Assembly: GCA_016763395.1 (NCBI GenBank)
Contig: JAESTW010000096.1
Coordinates: 1 to 14,094 of the forward strand
Direction: 5' to 3'
Origin: Kofleriaceae bacterium
Lineage (GTDB): Bacteria > Myxococcota_A > Polyangia > Haliangiales > Haliangiaceae
DNA: 14,094 nt
The notes beneath the pieces were generated by a model, which did not search any database, was not told the origin of the DNA, and saw only the letters and a list, made by a program, of their open reading frames with translations. How positions within the stretch are numbered: position 1 is the stretch's first letter; each line of letters starts with the position of its first letter. The position numbers and the translations under genes are program-made. Shown in pieces: positions 7,824-14,094 of the stretch.

Positions 7824-8621
7824 TTGAGACTTATCTCACTTGGTAAGTCCCGCCAAGGCGCGGTAAAATGTCGCATGGCAACCCAATTAGTATTTGTATC
7901 TCTGCTGCTCGCCTTGGTTGGCTGTGACAGTGATGACACCCAAAAACTCGACAGTGGTGCAGCGCCGTCCGACGGTGCCACGCTCGCCGATGCTGCGAAT
8001 AATACTGATGCTTCATCCTTGGCCGACGCCGCCCGTGCAGATGCTCGAATTGGGCCGGACGCAACGCCCAATTTGGCGATGAGTTTCTTTGTAACAAGTA
8101 CTGGCAGTGGTGCTAGCGGCGGCGACCTAGGTGGGCTTTCGGGGGCAGATGCAAAATGCCAGAACTTGGCTAATTCGGCTGGCGGTGGCTCGCGAACTTG
8201 GCATGCCTACCTCTCAACTGGCTCTGTTGGGCCAGGGCCGGCCGAGCACGCACGGGACCGAATTGGCACAGGGCCATGGCGCAATCAACAAGGCGACATC
8301 GTTGCTAGCACAGTCGCCAATCTACATGCTAACGGGCTCAAGATCGACGTCATTTTCTCCGAACACGGAGATCTGATCCCCTCGTCTGAACACGATATTC
8401 TCACCGGTACCGGCACCGATGGCAACGTATCGGACGCTTCTCAAACTTGCGACAATTGGACCAATGGCGGCGTAAATAGCCAAGCACAGGTTGGACATGC
8501 GGATATTCCGGTCAATAACAGCAAAGAGAGCTGGAACAGCCAACACAGCGGCTCTTGCGATCAAGCCTCATTGGCCGGCAATGCCGGGGCTGGACGGCTG
8601 TATTGCTTCGCAATTGACTAG
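7824..8621 (+). CDS. Lipoprotein with DUF1554/C-type-lectin-like domain
   Basis: This encodes up to 265 residues. A signal peptide with canonical lipobox LVGC is followed by an Asp-Ala-rich linker (ATLADAANNTDASSLADAAR) and a domain starting at FFVTSTGSG. The block GGDLGGLSGADAKCQ, then AYLSTG, then DRIGTGPWRNQQGD, and four Cys (in AKCQ, QTCD, GSCD, LYCF) match the DUF1554-like, C-type-lectin-fold surface domain found repeatedly in Myxococcota and Leptospira lipoproteins. A role in surface binding is plausible but unproven. Start: TTG 7824 has AGGTGA close upstream and gives a positively charged n-region (K8, R10, K15, R17). ATG 7875 gives a neat but uncharged signal peptide and no clear ribosome site, so the start is left open. 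The gene is divergent from the thioredoxin gene. Confidence 0.85.
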   Translation: MRLISLGKSRQGAVKCRMATQLVFVSLLLALVGCDSDDTQKLDSGAAPSDGATLADAANNTDASSLADAARADARIGPDATPNLAMSFFVTSTGSGASGGDLGGLSGADAKCQNLANSAGGGSRTWHAYLSTGSVGPGPAEHARDRIGTGPWRNQQGDIVASTVANLHANGLKIDVIFSEHGDLIPSSEHDILTGTGTDGNVSDASQTCDNWTNGGVNSQAQVGHADIPVNNSKESWNSQHSGSCDQASLAGNAGAGRLYCFAID

Positions 8622-8699
8622 CTTCTGCACCATAATCGATGCTTGGTTACCCAAGAATTACCCTACGAATTACACGGAGCCGTACCATAAGTACAACTA

Positions 8700-8732
8700 C
8701 GGAACAAGCTAAGCACGACTGCGGAACAAGCT
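8700..8732. repeat. 11-bp direct repeat pair, 22-bp spacing
   Basis: CGGAACAAGCT occurs at 8700-8710 and 8722-8732, exactly 22 bp apart (about two helical turns), in the spacer before the phosphatidyltransferase gene. Spacing suits a dimeric regulator, but a local duplication is equally possible. Confidence 0.55.
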
Positions 8733-8745
8733 TCCCTTTGGATGC

Positions 8746-8776
8746 CTCTTTGCCAGAAAAAGTTGCTCTTTGCCAG
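8746..8776. repeat. Second 11-bp direct repeat pair, 20-bp spacing
   Basis: CTCTTTGCCAG occurs at 8746-8756 and 8766-8776, 20 bp apart. The second copy contains the TTGCCA of the candidate -35 box, so a protein bound here would be expected to interfere with RNA polymerase. Confidence 0.55.
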
Positions 8777-8797
8777 GTATTTCCACTCTCCTTTACT
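8770..8797 (+). promoter_or_regulatory. Candidate promoter for the phosphatidyltransferase gene
   Basis: TTGCCA (8770-8775) and TTTACT (8792-8797) are separated by 16 bp, resembling sigma-70 -35 and -10 boxes, about 60 nt upstream of the first ATG. The -35 overlaps the second CTCTTTGCCAG repeat. Motif-based only. Confidence 0.35.
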
Positions 8798-8858
8798 TTT
8801 TCGTAGCCGGGGATAGCAAAATTCCACAAGTTCTGTAATTTCGCCGATCAATTGGCGT

Positions 8859-9878
8859 ATGGTCCGTACTATGTCGAATCCAAATATTGGAGCGGGAGGG
8901 GATGAGCTATGGATGTTACTCGCTCCTCCATCTGCACTCGTACTACTCTTTGTAGGCGGGTTCTTCGTGTATTTAGCCCGAACAAAAATGGCGGGCATTG
9001 CGGACAAGGAGATGCAGGCACGTGGCTCGTCGATAATGCTCGGTGCTTTCCTCCGAGACTTTTTCGTATGGCTCATGTCGCCACTCTTGCGAGTTGTTCT
9101 CGCGAGTAAACTTCCGGCCAACGGGGTGACAACCCTTGCGCTGCTGCTTTCGGCTGGCTCTGGTGTAGCCCTTGGACTCGGACACTTCAGTCTCGGTGGC
9201 TGGCTTTTCCTCAGCTCCGGTTTTCTCGATTACATCGACGGTCGGGTCGCTCGATCTACCAATAACTCCTCACCTAGTGGTGCCCTGCTCGACTCGGTAT
9301 TTGATCGCTTTGCAGAAGGTGCTGTCTTCATGGGACTGTCTTGGTTCTACCGAGACAACTGGGTGCTTCTCTTAGTCCTCGCTGCCGCTCTCGGCTCACA
9401 GCTAGTTTCTTATATCCGGTCCCGCTGTGGTGACCTGGGCGTCGATGTGGGTCGCGTTGGACTTTTGCAACGGCCTGAACGCATTGCCACACTTGGCGCA
9501 ACACTATGTCTCAGCCCAATTCTTGAGTATTTATCCCCCACAACTGGCCCTATGTACCAGTTGGCCATTGCCGGAATCGGCTTCTTGGCTCTAATGACCA
9601 ATGTCACCGCTATTCAACAACTGGCTGCCGGAATTAAGCTTCTCGACCAAGCTGAGAAAGATTCTCAGGACATCCCACGAGAGAAGACCCCTGCTTCTAC
9701 TCCAGCCCTCGCTTGTGCATCCTACACATCTACATCTCGCTCTTCAGAGTCTCGCTCTTCAGAGCCAGCGTCGGACGCGGTGCTCGCAAATATCAGCATG
9801 AGAATGGGCGCAGCTACCGCAACGAGAAGGACCCAGCCTGGAATAGGGAAGACGTGTCCGATCCAAGCGAACAAGTAG
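8859..9878 (+). CDS. CDP-alcohol phosphatidyltransferase (PgsA-like)
   Basis: This encodes a 339-residue integral membrane enzyme that transfers a phosphatidyl group from a CDP-lipid to an alcohol, as in phosphatidylglycerophosphate synthesis. The complete catalytic motif D-G-x2-A-R-x8-G-x3-D-x3-D is at 127-149 (D127, G128, A131, R132, G141, D145, D149), preceded by D124. A membrane segment at about 18-40 precedes the domain, and several more follow to about residue 270. The alcohol substrate cannot be read from the sequence; the PgpA domain encoded nearby favours glycerol 3-phosphate. The tail from about 288 is polar, low in family conservation, and antisense to the end of the VTT gene, with a doubled SRSSE unit. 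It was perhaps gained by loss of an earlier stop. Start is ATG 8859 or ATG 8871; neither has a clear ribosome site. Confidence 0.9.
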   Translation: MVRTMSNPNIGAGGDELWMLLAPPSALVLLFVGGFFVYLARTKMAGIADKEMQARGSSIMLGAFLRDFFVWLMSPLLRVVLASKLPANGVTTLALLLSAGSGVALGLGHFSLGGWLFLSSGFLDYIDGRVARSTNNSSPSGALLDSVFDRFAEGAVFMGLSWFYRDNWVLLLVLAAALGSQLVSYIRSRCGDLGVDVGRVGLLQRPERIATLGATLCLSPILEYLSPTTGPMYQLAIAGIGFLALMTNVTAIQQLAAGIKLLDQAEKDSQDIPREKTPASTPALACASYTSTSRSSESRSSEPASDAVLANISMRMGAATATRRTQPGIGKTCPIQANK

Positions 9879-10375
9879 AAGCGCGGCAATCGTCCCAACA
9901 TCATAGCAGCAACATATCTCCAGACGTTGTATCCCGCGGCTGGAGCAAGTATTCGAACTACAGAAACTGGCAACGGACTGATGGCAAAGAGCCATACCGT
10001 TGCAAAGGGTTGCTTCATAAAAGACTTGGCTGCCCAGCGGAACCACTTGCCATCACGAGCACGCCGGACGCTGGCAAAGCGCATAGCCCCTTGTACGGTG
10101 GCATAGTCGACGAATGCGGCAATGCCCGAGGCAATAGTCGCCGCAATGGCAATCCACAGGGGATCGTAGTAGTTCGCAAAGAACAACAATCCCGGCTCAT
10201 GGGGCAATGGCAAAATCGAGTTCGTCGGAATGCAGTACGCGCCCAATATTGCCAAGCCAGCGTTTTCTTCGTTATAGGCGATTGCCAGTAACGCTATGAT
10301 GCCACCCAATCCCAACGCGATCAGAAACCGTCGCCAGTGTTTTCTCGCCTGGGATGGCGATTTGCTTGATGTCAC
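9722..10375 (-). CDS. VTT-domain (DedA/YqaA-like) inner-membrane protein
   Basis: This encodes about 217 residues. The VTT signature is seen as PTNSILPLPHEPGLLFFA (50-67), a membrane stretch ending at FVDY (about 88-91), and ISPLPVSVVRILAPAAGYN (132-150) followed by MMLGRLPRFYLFAWIG, the re-entrant loops and basic residues typical of DedA-superfamily proteins. Some members flip or scramble polyprenyl-phosphate or phospholipid carriers. A first membrane segment lies at 17-34 and a last at 181-199, and the tail repeats SEERD twice. Start: GTG 10375 preceded by purine-rich AAGAGAAGAGAAC. A GTG at 10423 would overlap the divergent RND gene and lacks a ribosome site. It overlaps the phosphatidyltransferase gene tail to tail by 157 bp. 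Lipid handling fits its neighbours, but activity is inferred. Confidence 0.85.
   Translation of the reverse strand: MTSSKSPSQARKHWRRFLIALGLGGIIALLAIAYNEENAGLAILGAYCIPTNSILPLPHEPGLLFFANYYDPLWIAIAATIASGIAAFVDYATVQGAMRFASVRRARDGKWFRWAAKSFMKQPFATVWLFAISPLPVSVVRILAPAAGYNVWRYVAAMMLGRLPRFYLFAWIGHVFPIPGWVLLVAVAAPILMLIFASTASDAGSEERDSEERDVDV
9735..9764. repeat. Perfect 15-bp tandem duplication inside overlapping genes
   Basis: TCTCGCTCTTCAGAG is repeated head to tail at 9735-9749 and 9750-9764 with no mismatch. Because 15 is a multiple of 3, both overlapping reading frames stay open: it adds an SRSSE unit to the transferase tail on the plus strand and an SEERD unit to the VTT protein tail on the minus strand. 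Confidence 0.9.
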
Positions 10376-10409
10376 GTTCTCTTCTCTTGCGCTCTGTGAA
10401 GCCCGGTAG

Positions 10410-13289
10410 ATGGACCTTAACACGACTAAAGCGACCGATCGCTTGGGCCGGCTACTTTCTAACTGGGCGAGTGCCGCCTATCGCCATCCGGTTATCACCC
10501 TCTTCATTGTCTCTATAATCACCGTAGGGCTCGGACTGGGTGCTCGGCGACTCAAGATCAATCCCGATCTGACAGAGCTACTTCCCGCCGACTACGGCAG
10601 CGTTGTCAATCTGGACAAACTCCGCACCGACGTTGGAGGCATCGGACATCTAACGGTCGTTTGCACCGGCGAAGATGAAGACGCGATGAAACGCTACTCG
10701 GACCGCCTGGCCACAGCCTTGGCCGCGCTTGCCAAGGTTCGCTACGTCGACCACAAGCGTCCGGTTGAATTCTTCGAAGACCGCGCCCTCTTCTACATGG
10801 ACTTAGAAGACTTGCAAGAGGTGCACAAGCGCTTTGCCGCCAGAGAGCTCTACGAGCGATTGCAGGCCAATCCTCTGTTTATCGATCTAGATGAGGACGA
10901 AGGCCCACCCGAGCTGGAGTTTGACGACATACGCGAAAAATACAAGAAGCGCGCAGGCTCTGGCGAAGACGAGATCGAAGCCTACTTCATGGGCAAAGAC
11001 AAAAAGCGCTTGGTACTTTTCGTAAAGCCGACAAAGCTGGCGTCCGATTTGGACTTCTCCAAAGCCCTCGTTAGCGATGTGGAAGCGGTGATCGCGACTA
11101 TTGTCCTCGATGAATTTGACGCCAAAATGACAGTGGAGCTCAGTGGCCGCTACAAAAAGCGAATCGACATGCAAGGGGTCGTTCAAGACGATCTACGGAC
11201 GGCAACACTTATTGCACTGATACTCATGCTGGCCTATCTCGGCCTACATTTTCGTAGGATAAGTTCTGTAATTCTCGTAGTCACTCCGCTGCTTGTTGGT
11301 CTTATTTGGACCTATGGCCTAGCCGGCTGGACTCTCGGCAGTCTTAATATTCTCACTGCATTTATCGGCGCCATCCTCTTGGGGGTTGGCATCGACATAG
11401 GCATTCACGTTCTGGATAGGGCTGAGCAAGAGCGCTCATTGGGCTCGGAAGAAGCTGTTCGCAAGGCTTTCGCACAGTCGGGCAAGGCAGCGGCCATTGC
11501 CACCTTCACAACCGTGGCTGGCTTTGCAAGCTTGAGTATTTCCGACTTCCGGGTATTTCGCGAGTTCGGCATTCTCTCCAGCAGCGGGCTTTTCTTGGTC
11601 TTGCTTTCCTATCTCATGTGCCTGCCCGTGCTCTTGCGCGTGCGAGACCGCATTGTATCGAACCGGACAAGTAGTTCTGCTCCGCGTTTTCCTTATGCTA
11701 GCGCAATCCTAAACTGGTCGCCTTGGCCCTTCTGGATGTGTACCTGGGGAATCTTCGCAGCACTAGTCTGGAGTTCCGCAAACCAGTTCGACTACGATTT
11801 TGCATCCCTAGAGAGCCAGGATTTACGTTCGTATCAGCTCGACAGAGAGGTCAACGAGCTTCTCGGACATTCGCAGACTCCATTGATATTGATGAGTCAG
11901 AATGCCCAAGAGGCCAGACTGGCGGCAGAAGCGCTGCGCAAACGCAAAGAGACCGGCGAGCGCTCTGGTATCGATCGAGTCACCACAGGCTCGGACATTG
12001 TTCCAAAGGGTCAAGAGGCCAAGGCTGAGATACTCGCCAAGCTTGCTGAGACGGTTGCGCTTATCGATCCAGAGTCGCTGGAAGATGACGAGAAACAAGA
12101 CCTAGCTGATTTAAGGCGCATGAGCGCGGCGAAACCTTTTGCCTATGCAGACCTGCCCGATTCTGTCCGGCGCTCGTTTCACGCTGCAGGCGGATCAGGG
12201 GATTTCGTACTTATCTTCCCGGGAATTTCACTGACGGACGGCGCCAAAATCCAAGGCCTGGCAAGCGAACTCAGCAACGTTCCAGTGACAAGTGGAGAAG
12301 GGGCTAAGACGCTCTCTGCCACCGGAGAAGCGATGATCTTGGCCGATGTGCTCGACAGCGTATTTCGTGAGGCACCGCGCAGCATTGGTATTGCAGTCAT
12401 CGTAATCTTGCTAACCCTTTGGCTCATGGTCGGACAGCTTCGGACAGCTCTTCTCTGCCTCTTTCCCGCAGTCGTGACGGTTGCCGTGACAATTGGCCTT
12501 ATGCCTCTCGTTGGAATCAAGTTCAACTATCTCAACATCATCATCCTACCGATCCTCTTGGGCATGGGCGTCGACGGAGGTACGCACCTGCTCAGTCACG
12601 TCGCGGACCAGAGTAGCCTGCTCAAAGGCTTAACCCAGGCCGGACACTCCATTGTTGGCGCACTGGTCACAACTGCCTTGGGCTTTGTCGCCTTACTCGC
12701 GGTGTCGCATCCCGGACTGGGCTCGATAGCACGGCTGGCGCTCCTGGGGCTTTCGGTGAACTTGCTCGCGACAATCGTGTTGCTGCCGGCGACTATCGCG
12801 CTCTGGGGCAAGAGAGAAAAGTTCGTAAGGTTTGCAGAAGACCTCAGCTTGGTTCCGATGATAGTCACGGTCGCTCGTGCTGGCAGTGCTCCTAAGGGGC
12901 CCGGGAGTTTGGGTGCCTTTGCCGCCCTGCCCCTCGCATGGCTTATGCAAGATTTCTCTCCATGGATGTGGACTGCTGTCCTCGTCCCGATGACCGTGGT
13001 TTCAATTTGGATTTGCGATCTCTACGTGAAAAAGAACGAAAGCAAAGACCCGCAAGAGATCGTGCTCGATGAAACGGTCGGTTGCCTAATCGCTTTGGCC
13101 TTTGTTCCTTGGCAACCGGTTTGGGTCATTCTGGCGTACATCGCTTTTCGCTTCTTCGATATGGTCAAACCTGGGCCAATTGGAATGCTCGACAGGCGTG
13201 CTACCGGCGGCTTTGGCGTCATGATGGATGACGTAGTTGCTGGTATATTCGCCGGCATACTGCTCTATGCGCTAGGTATATGGCTGTGA
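10410..13289 (+). CDS. RND/MMPL-family transporter fused to C-terminal PgpA phosphatidylglycerophosphatase domain
   Basis: This encodes 959 residues with two parts. Residues 1-805 form an RND/MMPL (HpnN-like) exporter: TM1 near 27-44, periplasmic loop 46-262, a five-helix bundle 264-410 with LGVGIDIGIH (D329), TM7 near 440-456, a second loop 457-655, and a second bundle 657-800 with LGMGVDGGTH (D722). Residues about 815-959 align end to end with PgpA, which removes phosphate from phosphatidylglycerophosphate. They show a GPGSLGAFAALPLAW entry block (830-844), IVLDETVG (884-891; D887, E888), FRFFDMVKPGPI (913-924; D917, K920) and GGFGVMMDDVVAG (933-945; D940, D941). All conserved acidic residues appear intact. 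The frame is open throughout the junction. It is divergent from the VTT gene (34 nt) and 95 nt upstream of the MlaC-like gene. Both domains are confidently read; coupling of hydrolysis and transport is inferred. Confidence 0.92.
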   Translation: MDLNTTKATDRLGRLLSNWASAAYRHPVITLFIVSIITVGLGLGARRLKINPDLTELLPADYGSVVNLDKLRTDVGGIGHLTVVCTGEDEDAMKRYSDRLATALAALAKVRYVDHKRPVEFFEDRALFYMDLEDLQEVHKRFAARELYERLQANPLFIDLDEDEGPPELEFDDIREKYKKRAGSGEDEIEAYFMGKDKKRLVLFVKPTKLASDLDFSKALVSDVEAVIATIVLDEFDAKMTVELSGRYKKRIDMQGVVQDDLRTATLIALILMLAYLGLHFRRISSVILVVTPLLVGLIWTYGLAGWTLGSLNILTAFIGAILLGVGIDIGIHVLDRAEQERSLGSEEAVRKAFAQSGKAAAIATFTTVAGFASLSISDFRVFREFGILSSSGLFLVLLSYLMCLPVLLRVRDRIVSNRTSSSAPRFPYASAILNWSPWPFWMCTWGIFAALVWSSANQFDYDFASLESQDLRSYQLDREVNELLGHSQTPLILMSQNAQEARLAAEALRKRKETGERSGIDRVTTGSDIVPKGQEAKAEILAKLAETVALIDPESLEDDEKQDLADLRRMSAAKPFAYADLPDSVRRSFHAAGGSGDFVLIFPGISLTDGAKIQGLASELSNVPVTSGEGAKTLSATGEAMILADVLDSVFREAPRSIGIAVIVILLTLWLMVGQLRTALLCLFPAVVTVAVTIGLMPLVGIKFNYLNIIILPILLGMGVDGGTHLLSHVADQSSLLKGLTQAGHSIVGALVTTALGFVALLAVSHPGLGSIARLALLGLSVNLLATIVLLPATIALWGKREKFVRFAEDLSLVPMIVTVARAGSAPKGPGSLGAFAALPLAWLMQDFSPWMWTAVLVPMTVVSIWICDLYVKKNESKDPQEIVLDETVGCLIALAFVPWQPVWVILAYIAFRFFDMVKPGPIGMLDRRATGGFGVMMDDVVAGIFAGILLYALGIWL

Positions 13290-13384
13290 GATCGGCCAGA
13301 GCTGCGGCGCACTCAGCAATTTCCCATTTGGTCCATATTGTGTTGAATTCAGGGCCGATAACTACGTCAGGTAACTAGGAAATC

Positions 13385-13999
13385 ATGTCAATTCGCAACT
13401 TCACTCTCGCTCTCGCCACACTCCTGTTCTTTGTCTTTGCCAGTGCAAGCTCCGCACATGCGGAAGGTCCTGGCACAAAGACCGTACGCGGTGCCAACGA
13501 CAAGCTCTCGGCCATGCTCGGCTCCAAAGCGACAACACCAGCAGCGGAGAAGAAGCTGGTTGAACAAGCTCGGGCAAAGCTGGGAAACTTCCTCGACATT
13601 GAAGAACTCGGCAAGCGCGCTCTCAAAGACCACTGGGCCACGCTCTCCGCCGCTCAGCAGGCCGAATTCACGCAGCTGCTCACCGACCTCATCGAGACAA
13701 ACTACGTCAAGGGGTTGCGCTCCAACGTGAAATACAAAGTTGAGTACCTGGGAGAATCTCCCAAGGGAAAATTCCTACTGGTTAAAACCGTCATTAAGGC
13801 GAAGCGCAAAGGCCGTCCGCTCACCATCGAGGTAGACTACCTCTTGCGAAAGTCAGGCAAGAGCTTGCGTACCTTCGACATCATGACCGACGGCGTTGGT
13901 CTGGTGGAAAACTACCGAGCGATGTTCAACAAAATCATCGCCAAGTCCGGCTTCGACGCACTCTTGGGCAAGATGCGCAAGAAGCTCGCTGCAATGTAG
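13385..13999 (+). CDS. MlaC/Ttg2D-like periplasmic lipid-binding protein
   Basis: This encodes 204 residues of the MlaC/toluene-tolerance Ttg2D/HpnM family, soluble periplasmic carriers that hold phospholipid or hopanoid tails in a hydrophobic pocket. A Sec signal peptide ends in AHA at residue 26, and the mature protein starts EGPG. The hallmark is the segment FLDIEELGKRALKDHW with SAAQQAEFTQLLTDLIETNY and, near the end, a beta-sheet half (YKVEYLGES, FLLVKTVIKA, LTIEVDYLLRK) and the FDIMTDGVGLVENYR block. Length is typical. ATG 13385 has AGGA about 4 nt upstream. No MlaD/E/F genes follow within the window, so the neighbouring RND-PgpA protein is the likeliest inner-membrane partner, as with HpnM/HpnN in hopanoid loci. 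That partnership is inference. Confidence 0.9.
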   Translation: MSIRNFTLALATLLFFVFASASSAHAEGPGTKTVRGANDKLSAMLGSKATTPAAEKKLVEQARAKLGNFLDIEELGKRALKDHWATLSAAQQAEFTQLLTDLIETNYVKGLRSNVKYKVEYLGESPKGKFLLVKTVIKAKRKGRPLTIEVDYLLRKSGKSLRTFDIMTDGVGLVENYRAMFNKIIAKSGFDALLGKMRKKLAAM

Positions 14000-14094
14000 C
14001 GTCAAGCCCAAAGCGGTGTTGGCTCACTGGCAGCGTTTCAACAGAGTTAAGTCCCAGACTTCTTCTGAATCATCATCTCCCGCAAAAGGGCCTA
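14000..14094. other. Right edge, no gene recognised
   Basis: The 95 bases after the MlaC-like stop codon contain no supported reading frame, hairpin terminator or promoter that I can recognise. Confidence 0.5.

Noticed and set aside
8642..8655. CTTGG/CCAAG hairpin after the lectin-like lipoprotein gene
   Set aside because: The stem is only 5 bp and no T tract follows, so it is not supportable as a terminator.
8700..8776. Direct repeats considered as a CRISPR array
   Set aside because: There are two different repeats of only two copies each, 11 bp long, with spacers of 9-11 nt and no cas genes.
9713..10291. Plus-strand frame of 192 codons
   Set aside because: It is antisense to the VTT gene and has the polar, motif-free composition of a shadow frame.

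Overview
The window looks like chromosomal DNA of a Gram-negative bacterium from the Myxococcota/Bradymonadota (former Deltaproteobacteria) side. This is inferred from style and gene content: moderate GC, several lipoproteins with Asp-Ala repeat linkers just behind the lipid-anchored cysteine, a 'metallo-mystery pair' of the type first named in Myxococcus, and a lectin-like lipoprotein of a kind common in these bacteria. I see no rRNA, tRNA, CRISPR array, insertion sequence or phage gene. Genes are densely packed, and no gene-free stretch exceeds 300 bases.

Layout. (1) 1-2424: a small acidic unknown protein (reading frame open to the left edge), a bestrophin-family anion channel on the minus strand, and a divergently transcribed small outer-membrane beta-barrel protein. 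(2) 2425-7703, all minus strand: a run in transcription order of TlpA-like thioredoxin lipoprotein, MbnP-type copper-binding lipoprotein, MbnH-type di-heme enzyme (1 nt after the MbnP stop), and a large helical-repeat (TPR-like) lipoprotein. This reads as an envelope copper/redox island: MbnH-type enzymes oxidise a tryptophan of their MbnP partner to kynurenine to form a copper site, and the thioredoxin could keep heme-site or disulfide cysteines in the right state. (3) 7824-8621: a lipoprotein with a DUF1554/lectin-like domain, followed by a 237-nt spacer holding two pairs of 11-bp direct repeats and a candidate promoter. (4) 8859-13999: a membrane-lipid island containing a CDP-alcohol phosphatidyltransferase, a VTT/DedA-type membrane protein on the opposite strand, an RND/MMPL-type transporter whose C-terminus is a complete PgpA-like phosphatidylglycerophosphatase domain, and an MlaC-like periplasmic lipid-binding protein.

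The lipid island is the most interesting part. Taken together it could make a phosphatidylglycerophosphate-type lipid (transferase), dephosphorylate it (PgpA domain), move it within or out of the inner membrane (RND body, possibly the VTT protein), and carry it across the periplasm (MlaC-like protein). The RND-PgpA fusion physically joins the last synthetic step to a transporter. The transferase and VTT genes also overlap tail to tail by 157 bp, with a 15-bp tandem duplication translated in both directions. The domain calls rest on motifs read directly; the joint pathway is inference.
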